Source: Arabidopsis thaliana (lineage: Eukaryota; Streptophyta; Magnoliopsida; Brassicales; Brassicaceae). From it: a stretch of 64,000 nt of DNA. Below the pieces are notes generated by a model. That model was given only the letters and a program-made list of their open reading frames with translations. It did no database searches and was not told where the DNA came from. The translations under genes were made by a program, and so were the position numbers. Location of the stretch: NCBI RefSeq assembly GCF_000001735.4, contig NC_003076.8, positions 21,207,835 through 21,271,834 on the forward strand, read 5' to 3'. Below are positions 22,519 through 35,492 of this stretch, in pieces (the stretch's first letter is position 1; each line of letters starts with the position of its first letter).

Positions 22519-25500
22519 TTACTTCCATACAAGTTTTGTTTGGCCAGTTCCATTCGCTGTGTAAGATAGAGACTGGAATGAAAAAAAAAAGATGTTAAAG
22601 AAATCAACGGTATGAACAAATCTCACTTCTATAGGGATCATATATAATGAATACCTGTTTTGCTCGCTTATCAATTGGTGTGCATGACTTAAGAGGCGAG
22701 TAAAATCTCTCGTTTTTTGGTGAGGCTGAAGAATTCTTTGACCGCTTCTGCCTCTTCTCTTCTTGAAGTTTGTTGCCTCCTTTATACTTGAAAAACTCGA
22801 GTATGGATGGACTCTTTCTCTTGGTATTAGCTTTCTTTATGTTCCCTGGAGTCTCCAAACTAGGTGGAGAAGCATAAGAAGGAAGAGATTGTTGTTGTTT
22901 CCTTGCTCTGCTTCTTTCTCGAACTCTGTTAAGGAAATCAACCGTCCAAGGAGAACTTTGTACTTGATTTGAAGAACGGATTGCGTTTGATAGTGGAGAT
23001 CCACCAAAATGTGATATTTCTTCTCTAAATGGAAGCTCTGTTGTTGGAACTGCAGATCTTCGTGTTAAGACCTCCTCCAAAAGGGTCCTTTGGCGTTTTG
23101 CTGGATAGTTATCAGCATAGCCACGCAAAGAAGTGTTGTTATCATATTTTGAATCTTTCTCAGTGGCGTATCTTTCAGAACTCGAGTCGATGTCAGCCGC
23201 CTTTGGGAAGTTAGGCTGGAGAGATCCAAAGAAAGATAACTTCCTTGAAGATTTTGATTTTCTTGGAAGTTCCTCTTCATTAACATCAGAAACTATTCGA
23301 GCAAACCTATTATAACCAGGAGAAGGCGGGAAGTCTTCCTCGAGATACTTATCAGCTCTGTCAATTACTTCACCTTTGTAGTCTGCGATGAAATTCTCCG
23401 AGTTCCTATTGTCATGCAAGTTAAAATCTCTCATCACCGGAAATTTACATCCTCTGTTCTGGCTCATGAATTTGTCTTTAACTGGGAAACTCCAATCTTC
23501 TAATTCAGGAATTCCAGGAAGACTGTCCTCCACTGAAAAATCAGGCTGATCTTTCTCCCAAAATGTGTCCTTTGATGATGAACCAGGTCCTGACTTCTTG
23601 TCAAATCTCTCAGGATCTTTAGACGGCCAAGAGTCATTGGGATGACTGATCCCAGAAGGTTTGAAAGGTGCATCTGAGAATTCAGTGACAGGGTCAAAAT
23701 GAAAGATCTCATGATCTTTCGATGACCAAGAATCATCAAGTTGGAAATCCCCAGAAGACTTGAGCTGTGTATCAGCAAATTCTATCGAGGGAGAAAAATG
23801 CACCAAGTCGTCCATATCTATCTCATCTTTCTCAGCAATGTACTGTTTCTTTTTTGAGCCAGAATGGACACTGACATGGTGTGTGTCTGAGTCAGGTCCA
23901 GAAGATACCGAAGAAGAGCTGTCTGTCATTACAGATCTGGAGTCCTCCCTTGCTCCGTATCTGCATACTGAACTGAATAGATCAACACTCTCTTCAGGTA
24001 CATGATACTTTTGCGTCCTTTCAACCTTGCTTTTATGTGGGAGCTTCATGAATTCGAGAAGTGACCCAGAAGATGACAGAATTACTTGAGCTGTGAGTGG
24101 ATTCACGGAAGGAAACTTGGTGAGAAATGATTCTGCTAGAGATTCTGACTCGGGCATTTTGACATGGAGTTTGGACAACTTAACAGAAGATTTGATACAC
24201 TTCAATATAATTTCATCCGTGAGATTAGCTGACGATGAGCAAAACATCTGTAAACTGATTCCTAGGCTACCAGCTGCTGCATACAGTTCATCAGAGGAGT
24301 CCATTACGGCAGCCAGGAAGGCGGGTTCCCCCTCAAAAACCTGTACGAAAAATAACAATCGTTCTTTAAGTTCTCTGGACTCAGTCTACAGTTTAGAAGA
24401 AAATGTTGCAGAGACTTTAGTATATGAGTGAGTATTAAACATCTAGTAAGTTTGTAATCATCAAATTAGCAAAAATAATAGAAGATGATTCTTAAAGTGA
24501 AAGGTCCACATATATACTGCAACGTTCCCACAAAAGAACGGCAAAAAGCAAAGTTTGGTGGAATTTACCATAATGCAAGTGCTGAAACTGAAACTCAATG
24601 ACGTCAAAACATTAGTTGCGATATCTCCAATCCATGAAAGTGAACTTGAGGAAGTACCAATAGTTGCAGCCGACTTCTTACTAACAGTTTCACTATCATA
24701 CCAGAGTAGGCAAACTGCAGGACTTAACATCAGGTCCACAGGTAGATCTGAATCGCGCTCCACAACTTGCACTCCTTCTTTTTCCATTGCTAACACCTTC
24801 TGGTATGTACTTCTTCTGGATATGATCATCTCCTTATCGACAGTTTTTGTGTTCACAACAATCACAGATCTTTGGTCAGAGAGACCCTGTTCAATTATCC
24901 CACGTTTTCTTTCAGATTCTTGAGGCATGGAGATAAATTCAGATTCATTTGTGGTTTCGGAAGATCCTGCATAACACACTTTTTCAAGTGGAACAAAGTT
25001 CAACACTTCTTCCAACCACCCAGTTTTCGTCTCAACTTCGTCTCCCTACAAAAGAGATAATAGTGTACATAGGTTCTCGTATCTGCATATTCTGGAACAT
25101 ATTCAAACAAAGCGTTCAAAATATGCAGTTATGGAATAAACGTGAATACCACTGATGTGACAACACAATTTTAGGTTAAAGTACATACTAATGTTAAACT
25201 TGCATAATTTTCAGTGTTGCAAAACCAATCAAGATCATATGCTCATGAAAGTACTATTTGTGATACAGATTGATCTACTGCTCTGAATTTGAACCCTTCA
25301 CACAGACTCTTCCATCGTAATATACAATCTACCAATATAACTTGTAAGAAAAGGTTGAATGTTTCTCACCTTTATCATTTTGAGACTATAAGGTACTGTA
25401 ACACCTGCACAGAGTTGCCCGCATGCACTGGGCATATCCAGCTCCACTTTTATGAAATGAAAGGAAGGAAAGGAATCCAACTTTGAAGGAAAAGAATATC

Positions 25501-28500
25501 TGGGCGAGGCATTTGGACCTCCATATTCTACAATGACGCTGAAATTCTCCACAGGAAAAGATGGAGAAATTTGCCTTAGATGAAAAAGAAAGGACTAGTT
25601 AGCTTAACTACTCCCAAAAGACAATTTCACTAAAAGATATTGAACAAAGAATCGATAAAGCTATGTTTTAGCATGCAAAGAACAATAATGCAGCAATTTC
25701 ACGAGCAGAGAAGTAACAACATTTTGTGGTATCTCTTACAATCACCATGCTAAAAGACTGAAAATGCTTTTCAGGCCGCAATATATCAATTCTTTGGTTC
25801 CCTTTCTAGTTCCCAAAAAATTCAACTGTGAAAAGCTATGATCATTGATAATGAGGATATGGCTATAGGAAGAAATAATACTCACTCGTAAGAGATAATT
25901 AGACAGTCTGAAATCGGCAGGAAACCAAGTTCTATGGCTTCATGAACATTTGGTCGATTTCCACTTGGGGAGGGACTGTTGAGGTCATTGTAAGATAACC
26001 CCATGGACATCAGTAGCCTCTTCAGCGAGGACCAAAACACTTTCTCAGCCAAAAGTAATGCTTTGGAGTTCCCCCGGGCAAATTCTGACTGTAAAATCCC
26101 CTGGATAACAGCTAGTGATGGATGTGATCTTGTGATGTCTGTCTCATCTGATTTGTGTTCTGTTTCAACTGCTGAGTAGAGGGTGTGCAATCCTATCTTC
26201 ATGGGATTTGAGCTTCGACATACCTTGTTAAGATAGATATATGCCACATGGATACCGAAGAAACACATATACCATGTCATCTGTTTAATTGCTAATAGTA
26301 ATGCAAACGTGAAAGTCTTATCATCCGCCAACTGTGTTTTGTGGACATTTGCCTTTCTTATGCAGTCAATAAGCTTTCCTTTAGATATGCTGAGTAACTT
26401 AAGTTTATCTTCTGATAAATTCTCTGATTCATCCTTCACAAGAGTTAAATAGCTCTTCACAAATTCCCCAACAAGAGCCTGAATATTTTCTGAAGGGCGC
26501 ACACTGTGAAGTATCATTTCCTCTGTCTTCGGGTTTGGGTGCATACCACCAGATCTACATGAAGCCTTCGAGTCAATAGACATACATTTATGGTTGGTAG
26601 TCTTAGCAGCTTCGACTCTAGACTCGAGATTATCTTCAATCACAGCCTTCTTCGGATCCATGAAAAAGGTTAAGTCATCAAAAGCAGACATTGATTTGAA
26701 CAACAGCGTAGCCTTCTTAGCATTATCATCCACTGCACAATCCCTTGCTCCTGTTTTTTGGAAAGGGTTTTCCAATAACCCATGCGAAGTATTAACAGGA
26801 GCATGCTCATCAAGGTTAGATATACCATAGAAAGGTTCAGTGCATTTCTCTACAAGTGGCTCGCAGAAAGCATCTTCAGAGAAAATGAAATCATAAACCC
26901 ATTTGTCTCCTTCTGAAGCTTCCCAGTTATAATCAATGTTGAATGTAACTATTTCTTCAAACGGATAATCACAATGGTTGTGGTTTCTTTCCTCAAGAAG
27001 GTTCCACGGCAAGTATATGTCATTTGAGGCAGACAAGGATTGAGGCTTGATCTTTGACAAAACATCCTCATAAATGAGCTCCAGAGATCTTGTCATCTCA
27101 TAATCATGTAAAATAGGAGTAGGCAAAGACTTGAAGGCATCATCTGTGAAGGCAAGTTCGGAACTGACAACTAATTCATCGAAATCCTTGAAGTTCATCT
27201 CTTTACTGAACATACCGTAACAGATTTCTGGTTCAATGGCTTTTTGAAGACAAAGGAAGATATCAAAAACATCAGAGATATCCACATCCAGGATCTGGAA
27301 TTCCTCATAAGTTACTGGTACAGCCACCTTTCCCTGAAATTCCTCAGCATTTGATATTTCCAGGATAGTCACTATATCCATTTCAGAAAATTCATCCTCT
27401 GGTACCACATCAGATTGGCCACTCTTGTTCAAATAGCAATCCGTAGAGAGTACATCCAATAGATCATAATCCTTTGAGCCTATAAGCTCCTTAGAATTGA
27501 TAATGAGAGAACTCCCTGCATTAGTGTCTTGGGGTTCAATCGTCTCAAGAACAGTAAATACTTTATCAAGCACAGATAAGCTTGATAGTTCGCTCAAGTT
27601 TACTTCATCCACTTCTAGAAGGGGAAATCTGGCATCTTTGAACCATGGTTGAATCTTGCGGAAGCATTCATTTTCTGCTACAGAAGTGTTGTTCTCTGTA
27701 AAGTAATCAGAAGGAATGTAATCAACAGAATAAATCTGCTCTTGAATGTCCTTTGAGTTCTGCAGGATAATATCTGACCCCTCATATTTAACCTGCAATA
27801 AGAAGACTAGCTAAAATCAGATGATGCCAAGAACAGGAACCAGCTCTACCACTCTACAGCAAAAGCAAAAACTACTGTTGTGTGTGCCAACTAAAATCAA
27901 CTCAGGGATTTACCGGGTCATTTTTGATCTCTAGAACTTCAGAGAAACATTGGAGATGATCCTCACTCGTGCATAAGAGCTTGTTCTCCTGTATATCAAA
28001 AGATGCTTTATCTCGCAATGAAAAAGAAAAAGCTGAACTAGTTCAATTAGTACAATGCTTACACAGCTTGAGCAATACCATCTCAAAATCCAACTCTGGA
28101 GTCTCCAACTCAATAATTTTAGGTGTAGCTTTATCCGCAATGGCATCTCCGTCATCCTTCTGCAAATAGATCATAACTTCGGTTTTCAAACTCCGGTAAG
28201 ATTCGCTTAAGCTACCAAAATTTCCAACCCAAGTATGAATATAAGATCTAAGCAACAATCAGAAATGGAAACTGAGAAAACACACCACAAATTTCGAAAA
28301 ATCTACAACCAATCTCACTATAAGAAACAAAGGACCGTTGACAGAAACAGTCAGCGAGACTCAGGAAATTCGAAATTTCACCTCCAGGAACTGATAATAT
28401 CTAGATCGAAGGAACTTTACCTCGTCTGAGTAATAAACTCCGAGCGAAGAGTCGTCGATTTCAAAAACTCGATAGTCCACACTGACGCGGTCGGGAACCA

Positions 28501-28720
28501 CGTCGGAAAGGAACTTCGACAAAGCAGCTTCAATAGGCAAATTTCCGATAGGGATACTAACATTTTCGATCGAGCCAAATCGGAGACGGTCTTCTTCTCC
28601 GTTGTAGACGATGGGTGCCGGGAAATTATCAGGAGCCGGAAGATTGAGGAAGCCTAGGGTTTCAAATACGTGAGAAGGTGGAGTAGAGAAGTAATCGATG
28701 TTGAGAAATCGAGTTCGCAT
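22519..28720 (-). CDS. SHOC1: SHOC1 (ZIP2), XPF-like meiotic crossover protein
   Basis: Meiotic protein related to the XPF/MUS81 endonuclease family that works with PTD in class I crossover formation. Eight exons (28421-28720, 28079-28159, 27914-27988, 25886-27792, 25370-25574, 24569-25045, 22655-24340, 22519-22572) give 1594 aa, the known length. The long N-terminal part is acidic with no clear domain. Exons 5-6 carry the degenerate XPF nuclease-like core (VIVEYGGPNASPR; DLMLSPAVCLLWYDSETV); I see no intact ERK-type active site. Exon 7 begins with a helix-hairpin-helix region (FLTKFPSVNPLTAQVILSSS), then a Ser- and Lys-rich tail (FFKYKGGNKLQEEKRQKRS). The last exon codes for only 17 residues plus stop. 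It is transcribed away from RD29B. Confidence 0.95.
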
Positions 28721-29370
28721 CGTAATTTTCTAGATCCGTCTTGGGAGCTCAGACTGTATCAGTGATGATGATGATGATGAAGAAGAGAACGAATTTTGAA
28801 ATTGGCGGTTTTGAATTTTTAAGAAATTAAAAAATATCCCCCGTCGATTTCAAGAGGGAGATGGAGATACCAAAGCAACTCTCGCCACTTGTCGTCTTTT
28901 AATTTTAATTGAGTACGTTATGCCGTTTTAAATGTTCAAAACAGCACACAGTTGATAGCTGAATTGATTTTTTCTTTTGCCGTTTTGTTATATTTAAACA
29001 ACACACAGTGCATTTGCCAAATAACTACATGATGGGCCAATAAACGTGGACCGACTAAAACTAAATAATAGAAGATACATCGATAGGCTTCTCTAAAGAT
29101 CGGATAAAAGATAATGTCGCATAGCCACGTAGAGAGCAACTGGCTGAGACGTGGCAGGACGAAACGGACGCATCGTACGTGTCAGAATCCTACAGAAGTA
29201 AAGAGACAGAAGCCAGAGAGAGGTGGTTCGGCCATATGTCATCGTTCTCTCTATAAACTTTATGGAACTTTGTTCTGATTTTCTCAGAGACACGAAAAGA
29301 AAGAAAACAACACTAGAACAAAGAGGGTTTGATTGATTCACTTGAAAAAGAGAAAACACAGCTTTGGAAA
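28721..29370. promoter_or_regulatory. Divergent SHOC1 / RD29B promoter
   Basis: About 650 bp between the two start codons. On the RD29B side there are two ABREs at 29149-29155 (acgtggc) and 29176-29183 (tacgtgtc), a further cacgta at 29126, a CRT/DRE-like accgac at 29050-29055, and a TATA box (tataaa) at 29252-29257, 119 bases before the ATG. Paired ABREs are known to make RD29B strongly ABA-responsive. The SHOC1 side begins with a gat-repeat leader and has no obvious TATA. Confidence 0.85.
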
Positions 29371-31570
29371 ATGGAGTCACAGTTGACACGTCCTTATGGT
29401 CATGAGCAAGCAGAAGAACCAATCAGAATTCACCATCCAGGTATATATATATCTATGACAGAAGATTCTAATTTGAGAACTTTTCTCTTAATTTGCCTTA
29501 TTTATTGTGATTCGGATACAGAAGAAGAAGAGCATCATGAGAAGGGAGCATCCAAAGTGTTGAAGAAAGTAAAAGAAAAGGCTAAGAAAATCAAGAACAG
29601 TCTCACTAAACATGGAAATGGTCATGATCACGATGTGGAAGATGATGATGATGAGTATGACGAGCAAGACCCAGAAGTTCACGGCGCACCAGGTTAATTT
29701 CTCTGTATTAAAGTCCTCGTCAATCAGCAGTTATATTTTTTTGTGTATTAACGGTTTTTCTGTTTTTTTATGTGTATGCACAGTGTATGAATCCTCTGCC
29801 GTGAGAGGTGGTGTAACGGGTAAACCTAAGTCTCTTAGTCATGCCGGAGAAACTAATGTTCCGGCATCGGAGGAGATTGTTCCTCCAGGGACAAAAGTTT
29901 TTCCTGTCGTGTCTTCTGACCACACCAAACCCATTGAGCCTGTATCATTACAAGATACCTCTTACGGACATGAGGCACTGGCTGATCCTGTAAGAACGAC
30001 GGAAACATCGGACTGGGAAGCGAAAAGAGAGGCACCGACTCATTATCCTCTCGGAGTGTCAGAATTTTCAGACAGAGGAGAGAGCAGAGAGGCTCATCAA
30101 GAGCCATTGAACACTCCTGTGTCTCTGCTTTCAGCAACAGAGGACGTGACTAGGACGTTTGCTCCTGGTGGTGAAGATGACTATCTCGGTGGTCAACGGA
30201 AAGTCAACGTCGAGACGCCAAAACGTTTGGAGGAAGATCCGGCTGCTCCAGGAGGAGGATCGGATTATCTCAGTGGTGTATCTAATTATCAGTCCAAAGT
30301 TACTGATCCCACGCATAAAGGTAATGACTTTGGCCGAGACTTTTTTTAGGGTTTATGAATCTGTAATAACTCTTGTCTGTTCTGTTTAAGGTGGAGAAGC
30401 TGGAGTACCAGAGATTGCTGAGTCTCTTGGTAGAATGAAAGTGACTGATGAGTCTCCTGATCAGAAATCAAGACAAGGACGCGAAGAAGACTTTCCGACG
30501 AGAAGCCATGAGTTTGATCTGAAGAAGGAATCTGATATCAACAAGAATTCTCCGGCAAGATTTGGAGGGGAATCAAAAGCTGGGATGGAGGAAGATTTTC
30601 CGACAAGAGGTGATGTGAAAGTAGAGAGTGGATTGGGAAGAGACTTACCGACGGGAACTCATGATCAGTTCTCACCAGAACTATCTCGTCCCAAAGAGAG
30701 AGATGATTCTGAGGAAACCAAAGATGAGTCGACACATGAGACAAAACCAAGCACCTACACAGAGCAGTTAGCTTCAGCTACATCAGCCATAACTAACAAA
30801 GCTATAGCCGCAAAGAACGTCGTTGCCTCAAAGCTAGGTTACACCGGAGAGAATGGCGGCGGGCAAAGCGAGAGCCCTGTAAAAGATGAAACTCCGAGAT
30901 CTGTTACTGCTTACGGGCAGAAAGTGGCGGGAACTGTTGCTGAGAAGTTGACTCCGGTTTACGAAAAAGTCAAAGAAACAGGATCAACGGTGATGACAAA
31001 GCTACCTCTCTCCGGAGGTGGAAGTGGAGTGAAGGAGACGCAACAAGGGGAAGAGAAAGGTGTGACGGCTAAAAATTATATATCAGAGAAGCTGAAACCT
31101 GGAGAAGAGGACAAAGCTTTATCGGAAATGATAGCTGAGAAACTTCATTTTGGAGGAGGAGGAGAGAAGAAGACAACGGCTACAAAGGAGGTGGAAGTGA
31201 CGGTTGAGAAGATACCTTCCGACCAGATAGCGGAGGGGAAAGGACATGGTGAGGCGGTTGCAGAGGAAGGAAAAGGTGGAGAAGGAATGGTGGGGAAAGT
31301 TAAAGGAGCGGTCACTTCTTGGCTCGGTGGTAAACCGAAGTCGCCACGGTCCGTTGAAGAGTCTCCACAATCACTTGGCACCACCGTTGGTAAAACTCCC
31401 TCGTCCTTGTGTTACACGTAATGTTAAGATTTTGATGTGTGTATTATTTTTGTAATTTTACTCAAAATGTTTTGGTTGCTATGGTAGGGACTATGGGGTT
31501 TTCGGATTCCGGTGGAAGTGAGTTGGGAGGCAGTGGCGGAGGTAAGGGAGTTCAAGATTCTGGGAACTGA
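29371..31570 (+). CDS. RD29B: RD29B (LTI65), ABA- and drought-induced hydrophilic protein
   Basis: Highly hydrophilic stress protein with CAP160-type repeats, induced by ABA, salt and drought. Five exons (29371-29440, 29522-29692, 29784-30320, 30391-31389, 31488-31570) all split after the first codon base and give 619 aa. A short N-terminal exon (MESQLTRPYGHEQAE) precedes a basic/acidic block (VLKKVKEKAKKIKNSLTKHG, then an Asp run). Conserved segments shared with RD29A follow: NVPASEEIVPPGTKVFPVVS, YLSGVSNYQSKVTDPT, VTDESPDQK and AEKLTPVYEKVKETGS. The last exon gives a Gly-rich end (GSELGGSGGGKGVQDSGN). Probably disordered. It is the upstream member of a tandem pair. AATAAA at 31670-31675 is a likely poly(A) signal. 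Confidence 0.97.
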
Positions 31571-33094
31571 AGATTTGGGGTTTTGCTTTTGAATGTTTGT
31601 GTTTTTGTATGATGCCTCTGTTTGTGAACTTTGATGTATTTTATCTTTGTGTGAAAAAGAGATTGGGTTAATAAAATATTTGCTTTTTTGGATAAGAAAC
31701 TCTTTTAGCGGCCCATTAATAAAGGTTACAAATGCAAAATCATGTTAGCGTCAGATATTTAATTATTCGAAGATGATTGTGATAGATTTAAAATTATCCT
31801 AGTCAAAAAGAAAGAGTAGGTTGAGCAGAAACAGTGACATCTGTTGTTTGTACCATACAAATTAGTTTAGATTATTGGTTAACATGTTAAATGGCTATGC
31901 ATGTGACATTTAGACCTTATCGGAATTAATTTGTAGAATTATTAATTAAGATGTTGATTAGTTCAAACAAAAATTTTATATTAAAAAATGTAAACGAATA
32001 TTTTGTATGTTCAGTGAAAGTAAAACAAATTAAATTAACAAGAAACTTATAGAAGAAAATTTTTACTATTTAAGAGAAAGAAAAAAATCTATCATTTAAT
32101 CTGAGTCCTAAAAACTGTTATACTTAACAGTTAACGCATGATTTGATGGAGGAGCCATAGATGCAATTCAATCAAACTGAAATTTCTGCAAGAATCTCAA
32201 ACACGGAGATCTCAAAGTTTGAAAGAAAATTTATTTCTTCGACTCAAAACAAACTTACGAAATTTAGGTAGAACTTATATACATTATATTGTAATTTTTT
32301 GTAACAAAATGTTTTTATTATTATTATAGAATTTTACTGGTTAAATTAAAAATGAATAGAAAAGGTGAATTAAGAGGAGAGAGGAGGTAAACATTTTCTT
32401 CTATTTTTTCATATTTTCAGGATAAATTATTGTAAAAGTTTACAAGATTTCCATTTGACTAGTGTAAATGAGGAATATTCTCTAGTAAGATCATTATTTC
32501 ATCTACTTCTTTTATCTTCTACCAGTAGAGGAATAAACAATATTTAGCTCCTTTGTAAATACAAATTAATTTTCGTTCTTGACATCATTCAATTTTAATT
32601 TTACGTATAAAATAAAAGATCATACCTATTAGAACGATTAAGGAGAAATACAATTCGAATGAGAAGGATGTGCCGTTTGTTATAATAAACAGCCACACGA
32701 CGTAAACGTAAAATGACCACATGATGGGCCAATAGACATGGACCGACTACTAATAATAGTAAGTTACATTTTAGGATGGAATAAATATCATACCGACATC
32801 AGTTTGAAAGAAAAGGGAAAAAAAGAAAAAATAAATAAAAGATATACTACCGACATGAGTTCCAAAAAGCAAAAAAAAAGATCAAGCCGACACAGACACG
32901 CGTAGAGAGCAAAATGACTTTGACGTCACACCACGAAAACAGACGCTTCATACGTGTCCCTTTATCTCTCTCAGTCTCTCTATAAACTTAGTGAGACCCT
33001 CCTCTGTTTTACTCACAAATATGCAAACTAGAAAACAATCATCAGGAATAAAGGGTTTGATTACTTCTATTGGAAAGAAAAAAATCTTTGGAAA
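31571..33094. promoter_or_regulatory. RD29B 3' flank and RD29A promoter
   Basis: After the RD29B 3' UTR the DNA is AT-rich until about 32690, where the RD29A promoter begins. Elements seen: accgac 32742-32747, DRE taccgacat at 32791-32799 and again at 32848-32856, gccgac 32886-32891, tgacgtca 32921-32928, ABRE tacgtgtc 32951-32958, and TATA box tataaa 32981-32986 (114 bases before the ATG). DREs bound by DREB1/CBF and DREB2, plus an ABRE bound by AREB/ABF, are the established basis for cold, drought and ABA induction. Confidence 0.9.
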
Positions 33095-35492
33095 ATGGAT
33101 CAAACAGAGGAACCACCACTCAACACACACCAGCAGCACCCAGGTAGATTCTAATTTCAGAAACTTATATTTTTTTTAAGTGACAATCCTCTGAATTTAC
33201 TTAAACTTATTGTGATTTATGGATACAGAAGAAGTTGAACATCATGAGAATGGTGCGACTAAGATGTTTAGGAAAGTAAAGGCTAGAGCTAAGAAGTTCA
33301 AGAACAGTCTCACTAAACATGGACAAAGCAATGAGCATGAGCAAGATCATGATTTGGTTGAAGAAGATGATGATGATGACGAGCTAGAACCTGAAGTGAT
33401 CGATGCACCAGGTTACTTTCTTTTGTAGTTTCATTCAACTTATGATCTAAAAACTATTGGTTATTCAATTTTGCGTGACATTAACGGTTTGGTATCTGTA
33501 TATGCAGGCGTAACAGGTAAACCTAGAGAAACTAATGTTCCAGCATCGGAGGAAATTATTCCACCAGGGACAAAGGTGTTTCCTGTCGTGTCTTCCGATT
33601 ACACCAAACCCACTGAATCTGTACCAGTACAAGAGGCCTCTTACGGACACGATGCACCGGCTCATTCTGTAAGGACGACGTTTACATCGGACAAGGAAGA
33701 GAAAAGAGATGTACCGATTCATCATCCTCTGTCCGAATTGTCAGACAGAGAAGAGAGTAGAGAGACTCATCATGAGTCATTGAACACTCCGGTCTCTCTG
33801 CTTTCTGGAACAGAGGATGTAACGAGTACGTTTGCTCCAAGTGGTGATGATGAATATCTTGATGGTCAACGGAAGGTCAACGTCGAGACCCCGATAACGT
33901 TGGAGGAAGAGTCGGCTGTTTCAGACTATCTTAGTGGTGTATCTAATTATCAGTCCAAAGTTACTGATCCCACCAAAGAAGGTAAGAACTTTGACCTTTT
34001 AAGATTGTGTTTTTCTTTAGTGATTATGAATATGTAATAACTCTGTTACGTTGTGTTTGGTTTAGAAACTGGAGGAGTACCGGAGATTGCTGAGTCTTTT
34101 GGTAATATGGAAGTGACTGATGAGTCTCCTGATCAGAAGCCAGGACAATTTGAAAGAGACTTGTCGACGAGAAGCAAAGAATTCAAAGAGTTTGATCAGG
34201 ACTTTGACTCTGTTCTCGGTAAGGATTCGCCGGCGAAATTTCCAGGTGAATCAGGAGTTGTTTTCCCGGTGGGCTTTGGTGACGAGTCAGGAGCTGAGCT
34301 GGAAAAAGATTTTCCGACGAGAAGTCATGATTTTGATATGAAGACTGAAACTGGAATGGACACGAATTCTCCATCAAGAAGCCATGAATTTGATCTGAAG
34401 ACTGAATCTGGAAACGACAAGAATTCTCCGATGGGCTTTGGTAGTGAATCAGGAGCTGAGCTGGAAAAAGAATTTGATCAGAAGAACGATTCTGGAAGAA
34501 ACGAGTATTCGCCGGAATCTGACGGCGGTTTAGGAGCTCCGTTGGGAGGAAATTTTCCGGTGAGAAGTCATGAGTTGGATCTGAAGAACGAATCTGATAT
34601 CGACAAGGATGTGCCGACGGGATTTGACGGAGAACCAGATTTTCTGGCGAAGGGAAGACCTGGATACGGTGAGGCATCAGAAGAGGATAAATTTCCGGCG
34701 AGAAGTGATGATGTGGAAGTAGAGACTGAGCTGGGAAGAGACCCAAAGACGGAGACTCTTGATCAATTCTCACCGGAACTTTCTCATCCTAAAGAAAGAG
34801 ATGAGTTTAAGGAGTCCAGAGATGATTTTGAGGAGACGAGAGATGAGAAAACAGAGGAGCCAAAACAGAGCACTTACACAGAGAAGTTTGCTTCAATGCT
34901 AGGTTACTCCGGAGAAATTCCGGTGGGAGATCAAACTCAAGTGGCGGGAACTGTTGATGAGAAGTTGACTCCGGTCAATGAGAAGGATCAAGAAACAGAG
35001 TCTGCCGTGACGACGAAGTTACCTATCTCCGGAGGTGGAAGTGGAGTAGAGGAGCAACGAGGGGAAGATAAAAGTGTGTCGGGTAGAGATTATGTGGCGG
35101 AGAAACTGACAACTGAAGAAGAAGACAAAGCCTTTTCTGATATGGTTGCCGAGAAACTTCAGATTGGAGGAGAAGAAGAGAAGAAGGAAACGACGACAAA
35201 GGAAGTGGAGAAGATCTCTACCGAGAAGGCAGCATCGGAGGAGGGTGAGGCGGTGGAAGAGGAAGTGAAAGGAGGAGGAGGAATGGTTGGGAGGATTAAA
35301 GGATGGTTCGGTGGTGGTGCGACTGATGAGGTGAAGCCAGAATCGCCACATTCTGTTGAAGAGGCTCCAAAATCATCTGGCTGGTTTGGTGGTGGTGCGA
35401 CGGAGGAGGTGAAGCCAAAATCGCCTCATTCCGTTGAAGAGTCTCCACAATCACTTGGCTCCACTGTTGTTCCGGTGCAGAAGGAGCTTTAA
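33095..35492 (+). CDS. RD29A: RD29A (LTI78/COR78), cold- and drought-induced hydrophilic protein
   Basis: Tandem paralogue of RD29B, the classic cold/drought/ABA marker. Four exons (33095-33143, 33229-33411, 33508-33981, 34066-35492), each split after the first codon base, give 710 aa. It starts MDQTEEPPLNTHQQHP, then repeats the basic/acidic block (RKVKARAKKFKNSLTKHG). Shared segments are NVPASEEIIPPGTKVFPVVS and YLSGVSNYQSKVTDPT. The middle is a run of imperfect repeats of the type FPTRSHDFDMKTE / SRSHEFDLKTES / GSESGAELEK. The C-terminus has a 26-residue tandem duplication (GWFGGGAT, then EVKP, then SPHSVEE). The last intron of RD29B has no counterpart, so the final exon differs. Strongly hydrophilic; protective or LEA-like action is inferred. 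Confidence 0.97.
35301..35456 (+). repeat. 78-bp in-frame tandem duplication in RD29A
   Basis: Two adjacent copies beginning ggatggttcgg (35301) and ggctggtttgg (35379) code for GWFGGGAT(D/E)EVKP(E/K)SPHSVEE(A/S)P. RD29B has a single degenerate equivalent (SWLGGKPKSPRSVEES). Confidence 0.9.

Noticed and set aside
34183..34773. 196-codon minus frame
   Set aside because: Antisense shadow of the RD29A repeats.
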